A stretch of DNA of 64,000 nt from Metridium senile (taxonomy: Eukaryota > Cnidaria > Anthozoa > Actiniaria > Metridiidae), in contig OX459095.1 in assembly GCA_949775045.1 (NCBI GenBank), forward strand, positions 22,792,311-22,856,310, written 5' to 3'. The notes below the pieces were generated by a model, which searched no databases, had not been told where the DNA came from, and saw nothing but the letters and a program-made list of their open reading frames with translations. Shown one piece after another: positions 54,215 to 64,000 of the stretch. Every line of letters starts with the position of its first letter. The first letter of the stretch is position 1. A program made the translations under genes and the position numbers.

Positions 54215-57200
54215 ATGGCGGCCATCCAAAGATTAGCAAAACAAGCGTTCATAACATTTAGAACGAAAGAATCGCCCACATTTTCCTCGAATCTCGAAAA
54301 GTTAAAAACCCTGGTAAGGAAATAGCTGCTCATTTGTTATGTGCTCGTTAATAGTGATTTCAAGGCGTTTACAAGTAATTATCTCTTGTACATGCAGTTA
54401 CTCACGTCACTCATGCATGCTCCACTCGAACACAAAACGTGACATCTTTTTTCGGTGTTTTTAATATTTACTTCTGAAATGCGTTTTTAATTGCGACCTT
54501 TGCCATCTTTTGACCTAGGGATTACTTCAAGCCAATTCTATCTCCTAATAGATACTCATTTTGCTATTTTACGCTGGCTGTCGTTTATTATAAAACGACT
54601 AATAATTAATAGTCGACGCTTTTCAACGACAACACCAGAAAACTCCAAAGAATGTTTACAGTTTACGATTGAAAAAGAAACCCCATGGAGTTCTAAATAG
54701 ATGGATAATTATATTTAGTTGTATTAAAAGCAGCTGATTAAAGTTATTTATTAGATAGATATATAAATATTCCTTTCGTTTGAACTTCTTTACTTTTAAT
54801 ATGATTTATAATATAGCTTAGATAGTACGTAAGCTCTGATTGGTTAATTCACTCAAAAAAGCTATGCTCTATTTCACCGGTAGAGACATGGTTTTTGATT
54901 GACAGCTCACAATTTTAATAATCTAGACTATTTCTGTAAGCTACTACATTTACTAAAAACGGTTATTAAAATGTAAAAAGACTTTCCATCTTATGACCTT
55001 TCTGTTAACCTATAAAACCCTAAAGCCTACGGTGCAATGACATGCAAACGCGACAAAAATCATAGACATGGTTTTGAAAATACGCCGCCTTTTGACAAAC
55101 TGTAAAGTTGGAAGTCAAACGTTGAATTTGATCAAAGCAAACAAAAACAAAAGGAAAACAGCGTTTCAAAGTGGCAATAATTTTTACTTCAGTTTATCCT
55201 TGAAATATGAAGATAATTTTTAAGATAATTTCATAGTGAAGAAGTGAGATTGTTTTGCAATTGAACTTGATTAATCTTGAACAAATACATGTTGAATTTA
55301 TCGACGGCAAAATATTATATTTTGTTTTATAAAAACAAACAAACACACAATCAAGTACAGAATTATAAATGTGTTTTCTTATTTTTTTATTCTTATAAAT
55401 AAACCACGTTTGAAAACACGCAATGTGAACAAAGACAAAAAGGCAGATTTACAATTATCTTTCAATTGTCTCGTCAAAATGAAAACAGAAAGTGATCAAC
55501 TTTAAACCTGCAAACGTTTGATTAAAAGTAAATAAATACATACTTTCAGCAGCCTAAGTAATCTTGTAGATGTGGTCTTTGTTCTTTTTAACTTCAAAAC
55601 GATGTACACAACAAGCTTGTCTTGTTCAAACTGTTTTTTTTTTTAGTACTCTCAGTGAATAAATTGCTGTCAGTCGGCTCGGCTTTCACCACTCAAATAA
55701 AGTTGAAATTCGCTTGAATTGCTGTATATATGTCAGTCTCATGCAAGAGTTCAGCTAAAGGTTTTTGTTTTTAGGCACAGAAGTCACCCAAAGCTATATT
55801 TTAACGTTTTTTTGAGTAAAATTCCTTCTTTTTAGCTAGCAAAAAAAACCCGGGAAGAAACTGAACAGCACCTTGGTCGGCCTTGGTCTCTTTTGGACAA
55901 GATTGCTCAATAGTACACTGATTGTGATTGGTTCATTGGGCACTGGTGTTAGTTTTGAGAATTACAATTTTAATCAGCAAATATAACTACGTTTTTACGG
56001 GAAAACCTGCATTGCTATATTATAAAAGCAATAGAAGCCAGTTCCTATGACTCTACCAGTGAAATAGAGCACTTGGGATGTTGTTAGAAACACTCGAAAA
56101 AGTTATAAAATCACTCGCTTTCAGCTCGTGATTTTATAACTTTTCTCGTGTTTCTCCCAACATCCCGCGTGCTCTATTTCACCGGTAGAGTCATAGGAAC
56201 TGGCTTCTATTGGTTAAATAAGGTAAATATACTGTACAAAATTACTCGATTCTGATTGGACGAGAGGAGTACAATTAATTCGTAGATTGTACTCTGCAGA
56301 GTACCAATTAGTTTTTCAGTATATCATAAATAAAAGACTCGCCTTTATAAAGTCTTGTCCAATTTTGAAAACTTTCATAACATCACTCATACTTTAATAT
56401 TAGCTAGACGCTCTAGTTGTGCGAAGTCGGGCTAGTCATAAAATCAACACAGGAGGCTAAACAATTCTAAGTTGGGCTTCCTGTGTTCGTTCCCAAAGCA
56501 TCATGGGGGACTATACGCGACACAACAGATAGATAGATAGATAGATAGATTGATTGACTAAAAGGTAAACCTAGAGTCGGGCCCTCTAGACCGACTAATT
56601 ACAAATTGTACTCAAGATGCAATTTCCTCTACAAATTACAGTCTATCTTTTGAATCAATTAACAGCAGCTGGATTCAACAATTTTTTAATGATTGATTTT
56701 TGTTAATTAGTTACATTGATACATTTTATTTCAGGCAACTAAAAATAGATAGTATATTTCAATACAGACTCATTCCCAGAACTGTTTTTCATACTGCACA
56801 TGTTGAAGACAAATCTTTGCTCTATCTGGTAAAATCCAACATTGGATCTGTGTATTTTGTGACTTTTGGGTGTGAATGTTTCCATCCAAATATTTCTACT
56901 AGCTCTAGTGGTAGCATAAATTTAATTAAGTAACACAAGAATGTTTCATTGGATTCTCCAGACAGTAGAAAAGTTTAAAAAAATATTTTTGCGAGTGTTT
57001 GAAATCTCCAATAAAACATGAGTTTTACAAATAGCTTCTCTTAAATGATATTTTTGTAGATATTGCATGAGACAAACCCATGTGTTTCAACGTTTCCAAA
57101 ATTCACCCAGGATTAAACTAGTCAACACATCACGTTTCTGCATTGGCAACTTAGACAATCTGGTCGGCTTAAAAGGTTGTGAATTATTAATGAGTTTGAG

Positions 57201-60200
57201 AAGCCATGTGAAACTGGCTTCAGATAGGCCATCTACATTTGCATTCAATAATTTGAGTTTGTATCTGGCTAATATCTTTTGTTAATCCTGTTTTTTTTTA
57301 TCAATTCAGCTTGATGCTCTGACTCTAGAAGACATCAATCTGTCATTGCCAAGTGAACAACAACAGCAAGACCCTATCACAAAAACAAGAGAAGCTCCTG
57401 TATCTCATATTGGTATCTATGAGTGTTCTTACTTCTCAATGGGTGTTTTTATCATTAAAAAAGGATGTGAAATTCCTCTTCATGACCATCCTAAAATGTT
57501 TGGTCTTTGGTAAGTATCTCTTGGACTATTCTTTTCCCCTTATAAAAGGGCTCGGGGTCCTCGTCATCCCTTTTAGGCTTTGAAATCAGTGTTTTGGTCT
57601 CGCTTAGGGTGATCATGACGAGAATGCTCACCAGCTGAGTTTTGTGGTTCCTTTTAGGGTATAAGATCAACAACAATGCTCCTTTTCTAAGATTGATTTT
57701 AATTTTGATTTTTCATCTCAAAATACAGGTCCCTTTTAGGGGTCATTTTCAGAATTTCCCACCCCCTTTTATAAGACCCCCCCCCCCCCCCCACCCCCGT
57801 GGGGGGTTCTTTTATAAACAAAGATTCTGGCAGAGTGAAAATGGGATTTTGCATTTTTTGCCTATCATTGCATCTCACTATTTCAGGAGCATTTACACCT
57901 CACTCTTAGACTAATACAGTCTCTCTCTATCCTATAGTAAAGTTCTATATGGCAAGATAAGGATCAGATCTTACAGTCTTTCTAGTGATGGGTTAGTATG
58001 TCATGAAATCTTTTCTCATTATGGATAACTTGGATTTACATGTAAAATGAAAAGCCCTTTGGGTCCTGCTGGCACAATCTTTAAGAAACCTTTTGATAAA
58101 ATGGCATCAACAGAGCCAGATGGTTGGTACTCTGCGAACAGAGCCACCTTTCTCTCCCACCGAAAAGCGCAAGAAAAATGGCTCTGCCGACTCCCGATAA
58201 TATACCCTGTTGAGCATGCTTGAGCGTGATGTAATATGACGTAAGTCAAATGTCTACATGCATGGTCAACGGAAATTCACAAATGCTGGCAGCGAAGGCG
58301 GGAAAAACCAGTTTTAAACCAGTTTACTTCAATGATGGATAACCCATAATTTTTACATCCAGTTGTTTGGATGTAATTATCGGGAGTTGGCAAAGCCATT
58401 TTTCTCTCTCTTTTCGGCGGGTGAGAAAGGTGGCTCTGTTCGCAGAATAGATGGTTGGTTTCTGTACACTATATTTATTTATTTTTGCAGAATGTTTTGA
58501 CTGAGTAAGGTTGAAATATTTGAATATTTGGAAAATATTTGGCTCTTGGTCATTTGTACAGACCTGGGTGGGCTTGTTCCTCTTGTTCCAGCGTATCCTC
58601 AATCCAAACATTTTTCTGTAAAGCTCTCCCACCCAGTCAATAGGGACATTTTTATTAGCAAATGAAACATATTGGTTTCAACAGATTGAAGCAACTATTG
58701 ATTCCAGCAGAAACATGCCCACCAAACCTAAACCATCATTTGACAAAGTCAAGTGCTACTGTTGGCTGAAAATTCAAATGCCCCAGTTTTATCATAAATG
58801 TACAAAAGGCATATTTGCGCAGGGATAGCCTCAATTCAGAGTAGCCTCAATTTAAAGTTGTTTTCTATTGTTTATATAATATTAAAGAAATATGCCTGTA
58901 ATATATCATATTTTTCTGTGCTTTGTTTGGCTTTGTGAATTTTTCAACAAGCAGAAGCTAAGCCTGTGCAAATGCACCTGTTGTCAAATAGTACGACTGT
59001 ACCCAGATTATATGAAACTGGAGTATTTAAAACTAAAGATTAATGTCTTTTATAAAGCATATAATTTATGTTTTATTTTACATTGTATTTCTAGGGGCAG
59101 TGAACCTGTTAATGGAGGTGTTATGCAAAGTAAGACATGATACCAAAATAAAAGACAATAATTTGAACATTTTTATCTGAATTATCATAATTATGTCTGA
59201 CTCTATATTAATTGTTTATCGAAGTAACAATATTTGTCGAAGTAACAATATTTGTAATAGGATCATCCGGGTGGATGTAGCCCTCAGAAGGGCTGTTTGA
59301 TGTGACTGACGTTTCGACATCCTGTGCGGAAGTCATCTTCAGAGTCAAGTGAATAAAAAGTCAGAGAGTGATACTTATACTCCCACGCTAATTAATGGCG
59401 TCATTAGCGGCATCGGTCTTGTTGTGTGGCTGAACCGCTTGGGTGTAATTAGCGGCATAAGTCCCATTGTGTGGCGGTACCGTTTCGGCGGCGTTTTGTT
59501 TGTTAAGTTTGTTTACAAGCCGGTTGTATTGTGTTGGAAGTGTAATAGATCTATTAATTGGTTGATGTTCTAACTTGGTAAACCAACTTTCAAGGACTAG
59601 TCTTTGCTTTCTGTTCCCACTAAAAGAAATACATTCACCAGAATCCCAGTTAATGGAATGTCAAGCGGTTCAGCCACACAACAAGACCGATGCCGCTAAT
59701 GACGCAACATCCATTAATTAGCGTGGGAGTATAAGTATCACTCTATCTGACTTTTTATTCACTTGACTCTGAAGATGACTTCCGCACAGGATGTCGAAAC
59801 GTCAGTCACATCAAACAGCCCTTCTGAGGGCTACATCCACCCGGATGATCCTATTACAAATATTGTTGCTTCGACAAATATTGTTACTTCGATAAACATT
59901 CATTCACCTGGGTTCAGACCATTCAATACAATTCTATATTAATTGTTACTTACGTACTGAAAATATCATTTAATGATGATTATTATTGATGAAAATGGAA
60001 AGCTTGAATGACTGACATATTTGTTTTTATTATTGTTGTGTAGAAAGAGCATTGAAATGTCAAGTTACAAATGACAAGGTCTATGAATCTGATACTGGTA
60101 CCTGTTTTCTTACTCCAAAGACTAGAAACTACCACTCAATTCATGCATTGTAAGTCTTCAGGGGGTACAGTAATATGTACAAGTTTAAATAACTTTGCTT

Positions 60201-63200
60201 ACCCTTTATTACAATTACCCAGTATAGACACAGGGATGTCAGCTTACAGCATAATGAGCCTTACCGTGGCCACCCAATTAAAGCTTAGCTTTCAAAAGTT
60301 TCACTTTTCAAATTGTTTGCTACACCTTTTTAAATGTAAACATCCTGAGAGGTTTTTCAGCCACTAATAAACTTCACTTTTGTCTTCGCTAAATGAACAT
60401 TTCAAAGTGTTTATCGTTTGTCACTCGGCATGTCTTTTATATTAAGGTCAAATTCTTGCTTTCTGATTGGTTAACTTGTACAAAACTTTAATGAGGTGGC
60501 CACGGTAAGGTGTGTCGTTCTGTAATTATATTCATTTTCTTTAGAAAGTTTATTTGCTCTTTACAGGGATTCTGGCATTATGCGGAGGAAAAATCAAAAT
60601 TATGCGGAATTTTTTCGGAAAATTATGCGGAAGAAACGATAAATTATGCGGAAAATTATGCGGGATGACGTAATCGCTTAAAACTTAAAATAAAACTAAT
60701 TCAATCACTTTAGCTCTCCTATTTCGGTTCTTTTTTACACAAATGTCATATCATTCGTTTTTTTATCAATAATTCAAACTAATAACAACACTATAACCAA
60801 AAGAACTAACGATTTCCGTTAATTAAACGTTCCGCCATCTTGGAAAACCGCCATCTTGGAAAACCGCCAAACAGCATGGGGCCTGGGCCGAGATACAGGA
60901 AGCCCAATACTATAGAAATAAAAACAAAATGGCGTCGCTTCGACGGCTGGTTTGTAAGCCGTAAAAATGAACAATTTGTACTTCGTACGACTGTATCAAA
61001 ACGGCAAAAAACTATTCAAGCAAGCAAGGGAGATAACTAATATATATCTATTGTTTTATCTATTTAATTTGTTTCATTGGTGCATTTTTGGTGCTTTTAT
61101 CTATTTTTTTTTTTTTTTGGCAAATTATGCGGGATTATGCGGAAAGTAGTCAATTATGCGGGTCCGCACCTCCGCATAATGCCAGAATCCCTGTCTTTAT
61201 ACGGGTTTCCTGTGTTTTGAGATCGAATCCTTGTGGTTTGGAATCAGTTAATGGTTCATATTTACATAAGCTGTAATTGAAACTGGATTGTAACTGTTGC
61301 TTTCTATGGGTTGCCTGTATTGTAACGTTGCACTCCAGGTTCTCTGGATCATAGGCTCTATCATCAATACTTCTTTAGTACTGTTATCTTCAGTTTACCA
61401 GACCAATGCACAAATCAATGGTTTTTGAGACAGCTACAATAAATGCATGCATTATAATTCTCATTATTAATACTGCGTTTGTTGTATCAGACCTGGACCA
61501 ACAGCTTTCATAGATATTTTAGCTCCACCATACGCACCTAACCAGGTAAGAAACAAATCAAAATCAAAGTAACATGCATTTAGTATTTAAAGCTTGTAGA
61601 GACTAGAAGAGCAGCCAATCAAAAAGCTGGGATAGACTTGAAATATTTGGTAGTGAATATTATGCTATGAAACACTGTGTGTTATTCAAAATAATTAAAA
61701 TTATAAGTAACTAAGGATTCTGATGACAACATTTCTTCTATATATATCTCATGATGATGTAAATGGTGTATTATTATATTGTTTTGTTGTAGGACAGAGA
61801 TTGTACATATTATAAAGAGGTAGATCAATTGGTAAGTAATCATACAGTCAATCTCCTCGATACCAAACCCTCAAACAATGGAATTCTCTCTAAACAGGAG
61901 ATTTCTTTGCCTTTCATTTGATTTCATCATTTTCAATCAATTTGATATTTTGACTTTTTCTCTATTTAGTATCTTTAAGGGGGTGGACCATTTGACTTTT
62001 GTGGGGGGGGGGGGGGGGGGGATGATTTGGTCTGTGCAGGAAATTTTTTTTTGCCTGCTTCCATGAGCACGAAATTTATTTGATAAAAATGCAAAGATTT
62101 GAGTGGCGATTTTGGCTTGCAGGAAATTTTTTTTTAAAATCATCCACCCTCCCCCCCTCAAAAGTCAAATGGTCCACCCCTAAGTAACATTTAATTATGC
62201 ATATTTATAACATATTCTGAAATAAGTTCTTCTTGTCATAAAATATTTCTACATATTAAATTATTTAAAAGTATATAATAGTCATATATCGATCTAAAAT
62301 AGAATCAGTGTTCAGAAAGGACAGTGAAGTCAAATCAAATTTTTTTGCTGAAATCTGAATTGTTCTTGTAGCCAATGTCATATAGTCAAGAGGAAAACTC
62401 TGATGAAAAAGACAAGTAAGTGAAAACCCAACTTAATTAGAGCTGTTCGCATGCACCTGTGAAACAAAGTTCACAGTTCCCCCGCGGCATCTTGAATGGT
62501 AGCTGGGCCTTTGCATTAAAGCAAGACAAACGTTGCCTGCAATGATAGAGATCTTTTAACACCTTTTTGCAGGACAATTATTCAATTATTCATTATGCAT
62601 TAATTACAAGGCTAGCTCAATGTTCATCTCACTTGGGTGCAAAAGCCCGGGTACATTTCAAGATGGCGCAGGGAACCATGAAGGGGACTAATAAAGGCCT
62701 TGTCAAACACCTTCAAAATTTGCTTCAACAATCCTTTGATTTTGTTGAAGCTGTTTTGACACCTCTTTCAAAATTGTTGAAACGTGTTGAATCGATTTTG
62801 AATTGATGTTGAAAGAGTTTAAAGGCCAGTGCAAACGGCTTCAACATTGCCATTCAACAAAATCGAACGGTTGTTGAATTAAGCAAATGTTGAAGCCGTT
62901 TGCCCAGGCCTTAAGGTGTAATGCAATCACATGTTATTGAGAACAGCTCTAAGCCGACATGCACTTTTTTATACACCTATTTCAATTAACATTTATTTTT
63001 TGGAAATGGTTAATCTGACCAATAGAAGTTGTGGGAGCTCATAAAATTCCAAATTCATTGTTTTAATCATGCTAAAATGTTGGTGAATTGCAGATAACAG
63101 TATTTAAGAAGTAAGCATTAATATTCAAGCATGACAATTCCTATTTGTCTCACAACAATCGTCAGATGATCAATGTTAAATGAAATTGGTGTAACAAAGA

Positions 63201-63550
63201 TGCAACTTTCTTCAGGGTCATGCCATCTTTTGTTATTTGCTTGAGTGAAAAATAATAAATGATAGTTAAAAAAGTGCTATCTAAATATTAGAAAAGGATA
63301 GAATTGATAAAACCACACTGATTTAGTTTGACTCATGTTTCATGGATATATACAGTTTGCACTTTATTTAATTATTATACTTATCACTATTTAGAGATTG
63401 TAAGTGTTGGACCTGCATGATAGTATGAGCTACAATATGCGTGCATCTATTTGACGTTATATGTTTCGTAATATATTTTGATTTATGTTCTGCAGGGTTA
63501 GATGGCTTATTCCAGTAAACGCACCAAGAGATTTTTATTGTGACTCACAG
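54215..63550 (+). CDS. ADO: 2-aminoethanethiol (cysteamine) dioxygenase, 3' partial
   Basis: Non-haem iron thiol dioxygenase that oxidises cysteamine and, in animals, N-terminal cysteines of proteins, so acting as an oxygen sensor. Exons: 54215-54313, 57310-57509, 57938-57991, 59095-59129, 60044-60149, 61491-61545, 61793-61831, 62372-62415, 63496-63550. This is 687 nt, 229 residues, ending in phase at a donor; the final exon(s) lie beyond the window. The start MAAIQRLAKQAFITFR resembles the human N-terminus. The cupin is clear: PLHDHPKMFG gives two iron-binding His and NYHSIHA the third; FIDILAPPYAPNQDRDCTYY carries the conserved Cys and Tyr region known to form a cofactor cross-link in human ADO. 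Vertebrate ADO is a single-exon gene as far as I know, whereas here it has at least nine coding exons. It shares a 224-bp divergent promoter region with RPA1. Confidence 0.93.
56029..56212. mobile_element. Foldback element
   Basis: Arms of about 85 bp: CAATAGAAGCCAGTTCCTAT and complement at the far end. GCTCTATTTCACCGGTAGAG recurs as a half copy near 54868. Located in the first ADO intron. Confidence 0.8.
58129..58448. mobile_element. 320-bp MULE-like foldback with 11-bp target duplication
   Basis: Inverted ends of about 70 bp (CTCTGCGAACAGAGCCACC and complement). AGATGGTTGGT flanks both sides (58118-58128, 58449-58459). A 9-11 bp duplication with long terminal repeats fits Mutator-like elements. 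Located in an ADO intron. Confidence 0.85.
59304..59342 (-). ncRNA. Candidate hammerhead ribozyme motif, left arm
   Basis: Same core as 59769-59807 on the opposite strand, within the inverted copy of the element. Confidence 0.5.
59769..59807 (+). ncRNA. Candidate hammerhead ribozyme motif, right arm
   Basis: CTGAAGA (matches the CUGANGA core), one bulged T, stem II GACTTCC/GGATGTC with GCACA loop and one T-T mismatch, GAAAC, minimal stem III AC/GT with GTCA loop, and cleavage triplet GTC. A type I stem I can form from TTGACT before and ACATCAA after. Catalysis is untested. Confidence 0.5.
60564..61193. mobile_element. 630-bp hAT-like non-autonomous transposon
   Basis: Perfect ends CAGGGATTCTGGCATTATGC and complement, flanked by TCTTTA (60558-60563, 61194-61199). 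AATTATGCGG is repeated subterminally on both sides (at least eight copies). Located in an ADO intron; no transposase frame. Confidence 0.85.
61976..62184. mobile_element. Foldback element with G-run
   Basis: Ends GGGTGGACCATTTGACTTTT and AAAAGTCAAATGGTCCACCC; GCAGGAAATTTTTTTT is repeated inside. Located in an ADO intron. Confidence 0.8.
62468..62690. mobile_element. MITE family C
   Basis: Foldback with ends GTTCACAGTTCC and GGAACCATGAAGG, in an ADO intron. Third copy of the family in the window. Confidence 0.7.
62694..62912. mobile_element. Foldback element
   Basis: Ends AAGGCCTTGTCAAAC and GTTTGCCCAGGCCTT. Internal repeats of TTCAACAAAATC/TTGTTGAA. Located immediately after the family C copy. 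Confidence 0.65.
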
Positions 63551-63568
63551 GTAAGACTAAAAAGTTTT

Positions 63569-64000
63569 AAGTATTCAGTATTCAATGCTTTTTGAAATAG
63601 CTGTCAGTATATGAAAAAAACTGCAAAACCACACCAGAATCCAGATCCAGGATTTTAAAAAGGGAAGTTCCACACATTAAAGATCGGGGCCCAAAAAAGG
63701 TAGCCCAAAAAAACAGGTAGCCCAAAAGCAGAGAAAAGAGATTCCCGACAGTGTATTGTCATTACCAAGGGGTATCCTGGGAACCGTTGGACCTTCCCCT
63801 GGATCCACCACTGTCTAAATGGAACAATTGCAAACCCTTATGCTTATGCAACCCACGTGTTAAAAAGTATTATGCAAGTATTCAGTATTCAATGCTTTTT
63901 GAAATCGCTGTACATGAAAAAAACTGCAAAACCGCACCAGAAATATCGCTAACAGTGGCAGATCCAGGATTTTAGAAAAGGAAGTTCCACACAGAAGACT
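63569..64000. repeat. Tandem segmental duplication at the window edge
   Basis: 63569-63685 and 63877-64000 share AAGTATTCAGTATTCAATGC, AAAACTGCAAAACC and GATCCAGGATTTTA...GGAAGTTCCACACA, about 308 bp apart. The second copy keeps an AGTGGCAGATCCAGG end like the hAT-type family. The unit may continue beyond the window. Confidence 0.8.

Larger units (their letters stand above)
59217..59932. mobile_element. Inverted retroelement insertion with 15-bp target duplication (Penelope/retrozyme-like)
   Basis: TCTATATTAATTGTT flanks the insertion at 59202-59216 and 59933-59947. Inside, arms of about 230 bp are inverted copies around a 200-bp centre, and each arm holds the same hammerhead-like core. Inverted partial copies with variable target duplications are typical of Penelope-like insertions. 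No reverse transcriptase is present. Located in an ADO intron. Confidence 0.7.

Noticed and set aside
60840..61040. Short basic frame inside the hAT-like element
   Set aside because: No transposase motif, and too short for an autonomous element.

Overview
This is intron-rich animal (metazoan) nuclear DNA. AT-rich introns and spacers carry many short inverted-repeat transposons, tRNA-derived SINE fragments and micro/minisatellites. Gene content (USP32, a long RGS22 with cilium-linked relatives, MECR, RPA1, ADO), the many short phase-conserved exons and the repeat load suggest an early-branching marine invertebrate, most likely a cnidarian such as a coral or sea anemone. The taxon is an inference and cannot be fixed from the sequence alone.

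Five protein-coding genes were assembled exon by exon. In every one the GT/AG junctions and codon phases close without a frameshift. (1) USP32-like deubiquitinase, + strand, 31..11771, missing its 5' part, with the whole catalytic domain and a C-terminal CAAX box. (2) RGS22-like protein, - strand, 35064..18159, 22 coding exons, 1804 residues. (3) MECR, + strand, 35744..41343, 10 exons, 373 residues. (4) RPA1, - strand, 53990..42216, 22 exons, 624 residues. (5) ADO, + strand, from 54215, nine exons in the window with the last exon(s) beyond the right edge.

The layout alternates. USP32 and RGS22 converge on a 6.4 kb spacer (11772-18158). RGS22 and MECR are divergent across 679 bp. MECR and RPA1 converge across 872 bp. 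RPA1 and ADO are divergent across only 224 bp, which holds an E2F-like site. The genes have unrelated jobs: ubiquitin removal, G-protein/ciliary scaffolding, mitochondrial fatty acid synthesis, single-strand DNA binding, and thiol oxidation/oxygen sensing. The two head-to-head pairs may share promoters.

Most of the remaining sequence is repetitive. At least 20 foldback (MITE-like) elements were found, several with clear target-site duplications. There is also a 5'-truncated LINE end and several SINE pieces. A Penelope/retrozyme-like inverted element at 59.2-59.9 kb has two copies of a hammerhead-ribozyme-like core. A perfect (CAAG)n tract of about 89 units lies in the last RGS22 intron. The most unusual observations are the hammerhead-like motifs, two genes where tandem repeats have multiplied an exon-intron junction, a coding 39-bp minisatellite in USP32, and a minisatellite starting directly after the USP32 stop codon.
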